Shown here one piece after another: positions 41,864 to 48,171 of a stretch of 48,171 nt of DNA. The DNA comes from Bacillota bacterium (lineage in GTDB: Bacteria > Bacillota > Clostridia > Lachnospirales > Lachnospiraceae): NCBI GenBank assembly GCA_023460575.1, contig JAEWPQ010000087.1, positions 1 through 48,171 on the forward strand, read 5' to 3'. How positions within the stretch are numbered: position 1 is the first letter of the stretch; each line of letters opens with the position of its first letter. The notes beneath the pieces are model-generated. The model made no database searches, was not told the DNA's origin, and saw nothing but the letters and a program-made list of their open reading frames with translations. A program made the translations under genes and the position numbers.

Positions 41864-42673
41864 TTATTCCACCTCACCGCTTTCCAATGTTTCCGGCAGA
41901 CACTCATTCCGGATCTCGCTCATATCAATAGAAAGCTGGGTTTTCACCGTTTCATCCAAGGTTATTGCTTTCTGAAAATCTGACTTAATCGGTGCATATT
42001 TTAACAGCTGCTTAATCACCGTCTTTTTTGCCATCCCCTCATAATTACTTTTCCATGGACTGAAATCCGAGGTAAATGCCTTGGAATAGCGGGTGGCATA
42101 GGCATCTACATAGCTTTTGCTCATAACTTCAAAGCGAAAACCACCGTTATCCAGCCGGAAAATTGCATAGAAAGCCCGGATCTCTCCCGGTTCATCAAAA
42201 GATGGCCGATGAGTCAAAGACGGATGAAGGCCCAATTCATAAGAAAATTCATCATTTTCATAGACCACCTGTGCCTCAATACTCTGCATTCTGTCATTGC
42301 GATATGCCAGATCAATCAGTCCTCGATACCCCAGCTGAAACTGACACTCCAATACCCCTTTATTTTTATATGGAATTAAATATGCCTGTCCTAGAGGCGT
42401 ATTTGGCTCCAGCCCTAGCTGAGCCGCATTCATTAAAGCCGCAATAAAGCTCATAGGAGTACATTCTCCCAGCTTGGGAGTATTGTTTATCGCAGACAAC
42501 GCCATACGTGTAAATCGTTCCGGCGTAAGAATACTGGGAAGCGCCCGTTTGATTTCCGGTTCAAGAGCCTTAACCATATCAACGATTGTCATATTTTTTG
42601 TCAGCCTGACGGATTGGCTTTGCCCTCCGCCGCCTGCTGCCCTCTTCTCTAATTCCTGCTTTACATCTGACAT
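41864..42673 (-). CDS. recT: RecT-family single-strand annealing protein
   Basis: A 269-residue recombinase that anneals complementary single strands. The conserved core shows LTPERFTRMALSAINNTPKL, IAALMNAAQLGLEPNTPLGQ, AYLIPYKNKG and CQFQLGYRGLIDLAYRND, in that order (residues about 47-150). A Gly-rich stretch (AAGGGGQSQ) near the N-terminus is a flexible linker. The YqaJ-type exonuclease encoded upstream at 43291 is its usual partner. The start has AAAGGAATGAG. An attenuator-like hairpin lies in its leader. Confidence 0.94.
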   Translation of the reverse strand: MSDVKQELEKRAAGGGGQSQSVRLTKNMTIVDMVKALEPEIKRALPSILTPERFTRMALSAINNTPKLGECTPMSFIAALMNAAQLGLEPNTPLGQAYLIPYKNKGVLECQFQLGYRGLIDLAYRNDRMQSIEAQVVYENDEFSYELGLHPSLTHRPSFDEPGEIRAFYAIFRLDNGGFRFEVMSKSYVDAYATRYSKAFTSDFSPWKSNYEGMAKKTVIKQLLKYAPIKSDFQKAITLDETVKTQLSIDMSEIRNECLPETLESGEVE

Positions 42674-42708
42674 TTTCTCATTCCTTTCATTTTAGTTTAT
42701 TTAACCAT

Positions 42709-42746
42709 TTAAAAAGGACCATCCTGCATCCAGCAAGATGATCCTT
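42709..42746 (-). promoter_or_regulatory. Attenuator-like hairpin before recT
   Basis: On the minus strand AAGGATCATCTTGC pairs with GCAGGATGGTCCTT (two wobbles) around TGGAT, followed by TTTTTAAATGG, about 36 bases before the recT start. It looks like an intrinsic terminator placed in a leader. Confidence 0.68.
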
Positions 42747-42891
42747 CTCATCAATACTCAAAATATCAAATTAACATAATCACGTCTGAATTCAAAGACT
42801 GAATATATAATTCTGTTTGATTCCGCTCTTCTATCTTATAAAAAACCAAATCATTTATTCTTATTACATTACAGGTCATGAGATTTCCTAG

Positions 42892-43149
42892 CTAAAAGTT
42901 TTTTCGGATACCCGAAAATGTATCCTTTATGGGAGTAGTGCTCTCGTTATCCACATCAGCCTGAGCTTCCGCCAGCATTTTCCACAATTCCAGTTCGGTT
43001 TTCATTTTTCCATACTGGACATGGTTCATCAAAACGGTATCCTCCCGACCATTTACTGTAATAAAAACTGGTTCTTGGGATTCCCATGTTAAGGCTGATA
43101 TCTCCAAATACTTATTTTGTAAATCAGATGAAGGTCTGTTTGCTTCCAT
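42892..43149 (-). CDS. Phd-type antitoxin, no toxin partner seen
   Basis: An 85-residue protein with the N-terminal fold of Phd/YefM antitoxins: LQNKYLEISALTWESQEPVF, then the strand-turn VTVNGR-like segment (ITVNGREDTVLMNHVQY). The C-terminal tail (residues 50-85) would wrap the toxin. The start is preceded by GAGGAGGAC. A TATAAT (43183-43188) and a repeated CGTTAT/ACGTTAT motif lie just upstream, plausible for autoregulation. No RelE/Doc-like toxin gene follows; the next 200 bases are noncoding, so the antitoxin is orphaned. Confidence 0.75.
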   Translation of the reverse strand: MEANRPSSDLQNKYLEISALTWESQEPVFITVNGREDTVLMNHVQYGKMKTELELWKMLAEAQADVDNESTTPIKDTFSGIRKNF

Positions 43150-43290
43150 TGTGCGTCCTCCTCGTCATGATTTTATTGCATTATTATAACGTGATAACGA
43201 TACATGTAGAATCTGAATTTATTTATTGAGCAAAACAAGTATCATGTTAAGTGATAAACTTGAGCCTCTACAACTTTAAACCTCAAGCAA

Positions 43291-44220
43291 TTACGCAGCT
43301 CTGACTGTAAATCGCCTCGACTGACTGCTCTTGGCAAAATTCCGGTAAAGATCCGGTCGTTCCTCTTTTAACCGTTTACTGTCAATGCGTACCGTATCCA
43401 CATTGCTCCAGGAAACTTTATAGTGCTCATTAAATGCCAATTCATATTCGCCCATATAAAGTTTAAGTTGTTGTTCAATCTGATTCTGCTCTTGTGTCAA
43501 TTTCTTTGCCAAAAGAATAATTTCTTCCCTTCTTTTTAACTGCTCATTTAAGTGGGACGGAAGAGGAATTGTCTTTTTAAGCGCTGATGGAAAATACCGG
43601 TTAATCACTTCATTTAAAATATCACTGCCGTCCGGGTCCGGCATATTTCCTGACAAAACATGCCCCTCCCAGAATTCTTTTTCTATGTCAATCAGATTTT
43701 GAATCAACTGCTCATCACGTTCGATCTTCTTATACTTAAATTCCCTTCCTAATACTACAACAGCCAGATACCAGGCCTTCGCACCGGTCACCGCCATATA
43801 ATGATGACATTGAATTTCATAATGGGCAGGAACAGAATCTCCGGTCCATTTATCTGCATTATAGGCACTGGCGGTTTTGCATTCAAGCCCAATATTGTCT
43901 CCTGAAATAAGGCGGTCAACATTTGCCAGCATAAAAGGATATTCTTTACTCTGATACATAGCATTGGACCGCGGTACCTTTAAGCCTGTCTCTTCCATAA
44001 AACGCCGGGCCACATATTCTTCCAGATCCCGCCCCTGTCTCATGGATTCATTATCATAATCCTCTACTTCTGATCTTGTTTTTTCATAGAAAACACTCAT
44101 AGGGCTAACATAAGGATTAAGACCGCAGATTGCACCTGCATCAGACCCGCCGATTCCCTGTTTTCTGTATTTCAGCCACTCTTCATGAGATAAGCCATTT
44201 GTTGAAATTAACTTTTTCAT
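43291..44220 (-). CDS. YqaJ-type recombination exonuclease
   Basis: A 309-residue lambda-exonuclease-like nuclease. The start at 44220 (MKKLISTNGLSHEEWLKYRK) has AAGGAAA upstream. Motifs: WLKYRKQGIGGSDAGAICGL, then the catalytic region with aspartate in FMLANVDRLISG and the ExK-type pair in IGLECKTASAYNADKW near residues 115-135, then VPAHYEIQCHHYMAVTGAK. It resects double-stranded ends for RecT. The C-terminal part (coiled segment at residues 220-260) is the usual extension. A weaker leader hairpin lies at 44294-44318. Confidence 0.92.
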   Translation of the reverse strand: MKKLISTNGLSHEEWLKYRKQGIGGSDAGAICGLNPYVSPMSVFYEKTRSEVEDYDNESMRQGRDLEEYVARRFMEETGLKVPRSNAMYQSKEYPFMLANVDRLISGDNIGLECKTASAYNADKWTGDSVPAHYEIQCHHYMAVTGAKAWYLAVVVLGREFKYKKIERDEQLIQNLIDIEKEFWEGHVLSGNMPDPDGSDILNEVINRYFPSALKKTIPLPSHLNEQLKRREEIILLAKKLTQEQNQIEQQLKLYMGEYELAFNEHYKVSWSNVDTVRIDSKRLKEERPDLYRNFAKSSQSRRFTVRAA

Positions 44221-44293
44221 TATGACATTTTCCTTTCTTCGGACATTAATTATCATGCAACAAAGCTCCCCTTACCCAATTTGCCCAAAATAA

Positions 44294-44318
44294 TAGAGAG
44301 CACATGAACTGTACTCCC
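44294..44318 (-). promoter_or_regulatory. Leader hairpin before the YqaJ-type gene
   Basis: GAGAGCAC and GTACTCCC pair across seven bases (two wobbles). TATTATTTT follows on the minus strand. It is the fourth, weakest case of a hairpin placed ahead of a single gene in this module. Confidence 0.45.
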
Positions 44319-44334
44319 TAATCCATATCATATC

Positions 44335-44742
44335 TTAACTTTTCAAGAATTGTTCTACCGCATTCATAAATGATTCCGCTGCATCTATTTGCTCCTGAGC
44401 TTCTTCTTTTGATGCGATATAAAACTCATCATAATCACTGGCATGACGAATTTCCTGTGCTCTGCTGATCTGTCTTCCAAGCACCCTGGGGAATTTTTCT
44501 GTTTTTACATATTCCTTATTAAAATATGCGATTGTATCTTTATGTCTTTTAAAAGCCACCTGTTCCAACGCCAAAACTGCTGTGATTAAATGGTAAATTG
44601 CATAATATGCCCTGTTATTTGCAGCCCTGAAATGGTTTCCACGAAAATCATCCTTTGCCGTATCCAAATCTTCCTTTGCGACTTCAAACCGGTGAATGGC
44701 AAGATCCTCCGGACTTCCAACATTTGTTTTATTATGCAACAT
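44335..44742 (-). CDS. HEPN-domain toxin
   Basis: A 135-residue helical protein. The start at 44742 has AAGGGG nine bases upstream and lies 11 bases inside the preceding nucleotidyltransferase gene. The N-terminal helices carry HRFEVAKEDLDTAKDDF and NNRAYYAIYHLITAVLALE. The catalytic HEPN region is RAQEIRHASDYDEFYIA near residues 100-116, with the R-x(5)-H arrangement and a following tyrosine. With the MNT partner it forms a HEPN-MNT toxin-antitoxin pair, in which the HEPN protein is the RNase toxin and MNT inactivates it by nucleotidylation. Both members look complete. Confidence 0.85.
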   Translation of the reverse strand: MLHNKTNVGSPEDLAIHRFEVAKEDLDTAKDDFRGNHFRAANNRAYYAIYHLITAVLALEQVAFKRHKDTIAYFNKEYVKTEKFPRVLGRQISRAQEIRHASDYDEFYIASKEEAQEQIDAAESFMNAVEQFLKS

Positions 44743-45070
44743 ACAGTTCAACCCCTTCTTTTTTTATATTTTGATAAAAGGGATCTGCCTGTAACCAATA
44801 CTGAAAATGGCTGATATTTTTTACGATAGGCATAATCAGCATATCATGATCCAAATTAAAGTCAAATGTGATATCCGAGAGCATACGGCCTTTCTCCTTT
44901 ATGACACTCTCATCAGCATTCACCAGAATCATAATATCGATATCCGAACTTGCATGAAAATCACCACGGGCATAGGAGCCATACAAAATAACTGCTTTTA
45001 ATTCTGTTCCATATATTTCCTGTACCTCTTTCACATACTGTAAAAGTAAGTTCTGCATCTGACCAGGCAT
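44732..45070 (-). CDS. Minimal nucleotidyltransferase (MNT) antitoxin
   Basis: A 112-residue protein with the nucleotidyltransferase signature LYGSYARGDFHASSDIDIMI at about residues 29-48 (GSx10DxD pattern, all three acidic residues expected from GDFHASSDID present or replaced in family style). It overlaps the HEPN gene by 11 bases, the standard HEPN-MNT order for coupled synthesis. It probably neutralises the toxin by adding AMP residues to the tyrosine near its active site, as shown for the Shewanella pair. The start is ATG at 45070. Confidence 0.87.
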   Translation of the reverse strand: MPGQMQNLLLQYVKEVQEIYGTELKAVILYGSYARGDFHASSDIDIMILVNADESVIKEKGRMLSDITFDFNLDHDMLIMPIVKNISHFQYWLQADPFYQNIKKEGVELYVA

Positions 45071-45217
45071 AACACCACATCCTCTCTAAGATAATATGAA
45101 ATCATTGAGCATACAAAACATTTCTCTTCCTATTATACCCTGACAGTTAACTGCTTACAACTCTTTTAGAAGATATATCATACAAAATAAAAGCTAATAA
45201 AATGTGTTTCTCTACAT

Positions 45218-45739
45218 TCATGCCGCACCCCCAATCCCAAAAGGCTCAATCCCTTCTTCCCGGAAACTTACATATCTACCCTCTGAGCCAATCACAATAT
45301 GATCAAGCAATTCGATTCCCAGCAATACCCCAGCTTCCTTGATCCGACCTGTGATATGAGAATCTTCCCGACTTGGTTTCGGCTCTCCAGAGGGATGATT
45401 ATGAAAGCAAATAATTTTTGAAGCATTTGAAAGAATCCCATGCTTAAATAAATCCCTGGTATCTACCGCACAGGCACTCACACCTCCCACTGCCACAACC
45501 TCCAGAGCTACAGGTGTCATTGCCGAGTCCAATGACATAACCATCAGAATTTCCCGATCTGAATATTCAAAAAGAGGCCTTACGATATCTGCTGCCTCTT
45601 TTGCTTCATGAAAACGCTGAGTACCATAGACAGCCGTTCCTTCCCGGATCATTTTCAGCTTTATAATTCCCACTTTTTTCTTGGGAATAGGCCGCTTCAT
45701 CATATTGATTACCTTTTCTTCCTGAGTCATACTTTTCAT
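45218..45739 (-). CDS. RadC-like JAB/MPN-domain protein
   Basis: A 173-residue protein corresponding to the C-terminal JAB domain of RadC, without the N-terminal helix-hairpin-helix part. The JAMM metal motif is intact: CFHNHPSGEPKPSREDSHIT near residues 109-128, with LLGIELLDHIVIG after it. Short RadC proteins of this kind are common on plasmids, phages and integrative elements, where their role is unproven. The start at 45739 lies behind AAAGGATC and a leader hairpin. Confidence 0.9.
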   Translation of the reverse strand: MKSMTQEEKVINMMKRPIPKKKVGIIKLKMIREGTAVYGTQRFHEAKEAADIVRPLFEYSDREILMVMSLDSAMTPVALEVVAVGGVSACAVDTRDLFKHGILSNASKIICFHNHPSGEPKPSREDSHITGRIKEAGVLLGIELLDHIVIGSEGRYVSFREEGIEPFGIGGAA

Positions 45740-45761
45740 ATACGTTAGATCCTTTCCATAT

Positions 45762-45799
45762 AAAAAGGAAGCATCCAGTGTTTAAGCAAGATACTTCCT
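45762..45799 (-). promoter_or_regulatory. Attenuator-like hairpin before the radC-like gene
   Basis: On the minus strand AGGAAGTATC pairs with GATGCTTCCT across TTGCTTAAACACTG, followed by TTTTTATATGG. It lies 23 bases before the start codon, with the same word order as the recT leader hairpin. Confidence 0.65.
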
Positions 45800-45941
45800 A
45801 TCTATACAACTATTTTTTTCTACTACTTTTGCAGAATATTTTCTTTCTCGTAATAATTCCATAAAATATGGTTGATTATTTGATACTCAGTCCTGTAGTT
45901 CTGAACATTTTCAAGTACAGTTTCATGTTTCCTTTATAATT

Positions 45942-46080
45942 CTAATATACATGGACGTTCTCATTTCTGTCAGCAAAAGAGGCTACCGCATCATACCTTA
46001 GTACTTCATTAAACAAACTCATGCCCGACGTCCTGACGCAGCTGTTTCACAATCATCTCCTGGGGATTATCTCCATACTT
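45942..46080 (-). pseudogene. Remnant of a mobile-element gene
   Basis: Two short sensible frames follow one another on the minus strand: YGDNPQEMIVKQLRQDVGHE in one, then FNEVLRYDAVASFADRNENV in another, ending at 45942. The shift of frame and lack of start or ribosome site indicate a decayed gene. I do not recognise the family with confidence. The rest of 45800-45941 holds nothing I can support. Confidence 0.4.
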
Positions 46081-46897
46081 TCAGCTCGGTATGTAGAAAT
46101 AAAAATGCTCCCACTTTCCTTTAAAGAATACTTGTCTGCTTTTGACTAAAACAGACATGATTATAAAATACCAAAACTATATCCAAAACGGTTCTTTTCC
46201 CTATATTCTGAATCTAAACAGCAGACAGGAAATCCGTTCTTATCTGGAAGGTGTTTACACCTCCGTTGTATTGAAAGACATTGTTGCCCGTTGCCGTATT
46301 TCGGATGTAAGTATGCTGGATAGCGTGATCCGCTATATGTTCGATAATATTGGAAACTTATGCTCTCCCACAAAAATAAGCAATACCATGACTTCTGCAG
46401 GCCGTAAAATATCAGTCCACACTATTGAAACATATCTGACTGCATTAGTTGACAGCTTCATTTTGTACAAAGCAAACCGATATGATGTAAAAGGGAAACA
46501 GCATCTTGCTACAGGGGCTAAATACTATTTATCAGACATTGGCTTAAGATATTATCTCTTAGGTACCAAACGAGCAGATGTCAGATATATTCTTGAGAAT
46601 ATTGTTTATTTGGAATTACTGCGGCGAGGCTTCGAGGTTCATGTAGGTAAAGTTAATCAGGCAGAAGTCGACTTTATTGCAATTGGAAGTCAAGGAGAAG
46701 AATATTATCAGGTAGCTTACACCGTAATCGACGCCGACGGCTCCACACTAGAGCGTGAGCTATCTCCATTAGATGCTATAAGGGATCACAATCCAAAATA
46801 TCTTTTAACTATGGATTTTACCCCGCTTACTTCCCATAATGGAATCAAGCAAATTAATGTTCTGGATTGGCTTCTTCGATATGACTTTACCATTTAA
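46081..46897 (+). pseudogene. AAA+ ATPase with DUF4143 domain, N-terminus lost and frameshifted
   Basis: From about 46147 the plus strand encodes the C-terminal half of this family: KYQNYIQNGSFPYILNL, IRSYLEGVYTSVVLKDIVAR, then the DUF4143 domain (YYLSDIGLRYYLLGTKRADV, IVYLELLRRGFEVHVGKVNQ, AEVDFIAIG). Just upstream, in another frame, RYVEIKMLPLSFKEYLSAF continues the alignment towards the ATPase domain, so one frameshift lies near 46147. The Walker motifs and the first 150 or so residues are missing. This is a dead gene left on the island. Confidence 0.8.
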
Positions 46898-46929
46898 AAA
46901 TGTAAAAAAACAACATTCTATAAGTTTTA

Positions 46930-46983
46930 AATTTTTATGTCAAGAAAAATGTATTATTAATTATTTTTCTTGACATAAAAATT
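46930..46983. repeat. Perfect 21-base inverted repeat
   Basis: AATTTTTATGTCAAGAAAAAT is repeated in inverted form after a 12-base loop (21 of 21 paired). It lies just after the DUF4143 remnant. It may be a terminator, the end pair of a tiny insertion, or a regulatory structure. The rest of the gene-free stretch 46898-47364 holds only the short remnant at 47103-47231. Confidence 0.85.
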
Positions 46984-47102
46984 ATCCTTAGAACATTGCT
47001 GTGAAATAGGTAATAATATGCTTCCCGTAATTCTACATCATGAACTGAGTCATTTACCCTGAAATATCTTTGCAACAATTTCACAAAGAATTCTCATTAA
47101 AA

Positions 47103-47231
47103 TCAACGCTGTTTTTTAACTTCATTATTCTCATCTATCAATTTCCTAATCAACTCCTGTAAAACCACTTCCTCTTGACCGACTCCTTGACCGACATTTC
47201 TTTTTACGAACCTGCTGGAACTAATTTTTAA
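47103..47231 (-). pseudogene. C-terminal scrap of an unknown protein
   Basis: A 42-residue frame without a start (SSSRFVKRNVGQGVGQEEVV, then LQELIRKLIDENNEVKKQR) ends in TGA. A VGQ-VGQ repeat and a helical tail make it protein-like, but it is cut off upstream by a stop. Low confidence. Confidence 0.3.
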
Positions 47232-47364
47232 TCAATGATATTGCGACAAGAACCTGTATTGAATACGGTCTGATATTAGCTCCTTTTTCAAAGGAATTAA
47301 CCAATCATATATAAAATCAGTAAAATAAAGCCAGCTATAACAAAAAGTATAGACATATTTTTTA

Positions 47365-47753
47365 TTACTGGATATTCTCTCTCAGAGGGAATATAAAATT
47401 TTCGTCTTGAACGAATAGCGTAAAACATATCAGGATAAAATAAGTTATAAGCCCTATTACAGCAATCATCATTTCCATAAATCCCAAAGCGCCTTCATGC
47501 TTAGGCTGTGACTGAAGAATTTTAATCAACTCATCCGGACCAGCATATTTTTCTTTCATCTCCAAATACTCATCTTCGTACCCATCAAAAATAGCAAAAT
47601 CGTCTGTACGCGGATTATAGGTGAATCTAATCCTACAGGATAATATAACGTAATAGTCGAATCATAAATATCATACCCGTATCTTGTCTCTCCATCTCTA
47701 AACTCTTTGTATCCATTATCAAGACTTTCTGTAAGATGAGCAAATAATTTGCT
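47365..47753 (-). pseudogene. Frameshifted membrane protein remnant
   Basis: On the minus strand an N-terminal part without start (LTESLDNGYKEFRDGETRYG, then YDIYDSTITLYYPVG) is followed in another frame by RFTYNPRTDDFAIFDGYEDE and YLEMKEKYAGPDELIKIL. A membrane segment (MMIAVIGLITYFILICFTLF) and the stop at 47365 come next. One frameshift near 47630 joins the two halves. The family is unknown to me. Confidence 0.55.
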
Positions 47754-47758
47754 TTAAA

Positions 47759-47980
47759 ATGCACAAATTTTACAATGTAATCAGTTATTTGATTATCTAT
47801 TTCCGGAATATAACAAAAGGTCGGCAGATTACAAGAAAGCGTTTTAATGACCTAAAAAGTATTATGAATGGAATCCTGTATCTTGCAGTAGAAAATGATA
47901 TTATAGAGCGAAATTGTCTTCGAGACATCAACTATAAACAATTCATCTTAGCATCAAAAATGAGAGCAATTCTAGATTAA
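47759..47980 (+). pseudogene. Tyrosine integrase remnant (core-binding region)
   Basis: The frame carries NITKGRQITRKRFNDLKSIM and NGILYLAVENDIIERNCLRD, which is the SAM-like core-binding region typical of Lachnospiraceae tyrosine integrases (a four-helix block ahead of the catalytic domain). The usual N-terminus is absent, and the catalytic domain with its R-H-R-Y residues is missing after YKQFI. It sits about 110 bases from the tRNA-Cys 3' end, where an island integrase is expected. Confidence 0.7.
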
Positions 47981-48041
47981 TAGCCCTCAAAAACACCAAA
48001 AATGCCCACGCAAACAAGCGCAGACACCAAATACACAAAGC

Positions 48042-48080
48042 AAAAACCCCAGAAACCCTTATTTTATCAGGTTTCTGAGG
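48042..48080 (-). terminator. Terminator downstream of tRNA-Cys
   Basis: On the minus strand CCTCAGAAACC pairs with GGTTTCTGGGG (one wobble) and TTTTT follows. It lies 13 bases beyond the tRNA 3' end, within island DNA. Confidence 0.8.
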
Positions 48081-48090
48081 CTTTTATCAT

Positions 48091-48121
48091 AGAGGCGACA
48101 ACCAGATTTGAACTGGTGATC
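48091..48121 (-). repeat. Right att-like site inside tRNA-Cys
   Basis: AGAGGCGAC, A, ACCAGATTTGAACTGG, T, GATC: the T-arm and acceptor 3' half of the tRNA gene, matching 29174-29204 at 29 of 31 positions. Confidence 0.75.
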
Positions 48122-48163
48122 AGGGTGTTGCAGACCCACGCCTTACCACTTGGCTATGTCGCC
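48093..48163 (-). tRNA. tRNA-Cys (anticodon GCA)
   Basis: A 71-base cloverleaf on the minus strand. The acceptor stem GGCGACA pairs with TGTCGCC. The D arm is GCCAAGTGGTAAGGC. The anticodon loop is CTGCAAC with anticodon GCA. The T arm is ACCAG-TTCAAAT-CTGGT. The discriminator is U, and CCA is not encoded. Its 3' half serves as the insertion point of the island. Confidence 0.95.
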
Positions 48164-48171
48164 ATTAAATT

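Larger units (their letters stand above)
29174..48121. mobile_element. Genomic island inserted at tRNA-Cys, integrase decayed
   Basis: The left edge carries a 31-base copy (29174-29204) of the 3' end of the tRNA-Cys gene whose own 3' end occupies 48093-48121. The two copies match at 29 of 31 bases, run in the same direction, and enclose a block of defence, recombination and toxin-antitoxin genes. An integrase fragment lies immediately inside the right boundary. This is the classic layout of a tRNA-targeting island: the intact tRNA at one end and a 3' fragment at the other. The broken integrase and several pseudogenes indicate loss of self-mobility. Confidence 0.75.

Noticed and set aside
46142..46897. 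An intact standalone DUF4143 protein
   Set aside because: The family's AAA+ part is missing, a frameshifted piece of it (RYVEIKMLPLSFKEYLSAF) lies just upstream, and no ribosome site precedes the frame.

Overview
The window reads as the chromosome of a low-GC, Gram-positive anaerobe of the Lachnospiraceae/Clostridia type. The evidence is the strong AGGAGG-type ribosome binding sites, clostridial -35/-10 promoters, intrinsic terminators, a lacticin 481/ruminococcin A-type lanthipeptide cluster, and an island rich in Firmicutes mobile-element genes. This placement is an inference from gene style; there is no rRNA to confirm it.

Layout. (1) 1-3510, minus strand: an oligopeptide ABC importer (oppA, then oppB, then oppC, which runs off the left edge), with a consensus promoter before oppA and a terminator-like hairpin between oppA and oppB. 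(2) 3590-5590: a small conserved-looking protein, a truncated XRE-methyltransferase, a secreted cell-wall-binding-repeat protein, and two copies of a two-hairpin intergenic repeat. (3) 5733-7516, plus strand: an Rrf2-type regulator, an NAD(P)-binding reductase and an FMN reductase, with a palindrome lying across the -10 box. (4) 7553-16168, minus strand: a maltodextrin operon (malR-malQ-malP-malE-malF-malG) whose LacI-type regulator and malQ each have the same 14-base operator; no ATPase gene is present. (5) 16302-18265: an old-yellow-enzyme reductase and a second copy of the cell-wall-binding protein with the same promoter layout. (6) 18489-29005: a complete class II lanthipeptide cluster. 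Immunity genes (lanFEG plus a NukH/RumH-like small membrane protein) run leftward. lanRK, two tandem precursor genes encoding exactly the same 48-residue peptide, lanM and lanT run rightward.

(7) 29174-48121: a genomic island bracketed by a 31-base direct repeat (29 of 31 identical) that is the 3' end of the tRNA-Cys gene at the right edge. Its left half is a seven-gene, tightly coupled, minus-strand operon: GHKL/MutL-like ATPase, Z1 helicase-like protein, PD-(D/E)XK (DUF4420-like) protein, AIPR protein, cytosine-5 DNA methyltransferase, Vsr endonuclease, and a coiled-coil protein of unknown family with a hydrophobic C-terminal tail. The first four match the composition of the reported Mza phage-defence family. 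The added Dcm/Vsr pair and the last gene are the most interesting part of the window. The right half holds mobile-element functions (RecT, YqaJ nuclease, RadC-like, DUF5688), a HEPN-MNT toxin-antitoxin pair, an orphan Phd-type antitoxin, and a graveyard of broken genes ending with an integrase remnant beside the tRNA. The island therefore looks stranded: it kept its cargo but lost its own integrase.

How the parts relate: the opp and mal regions are ordinary nutrient-uptake modules. The lanthipeptide cluster gives regulated production of, and self-protection against, a lipid II-type bacteriocin. The island adds defence and addiction modules. All functional assignments come from motifs and context read by eye; no database search was run.
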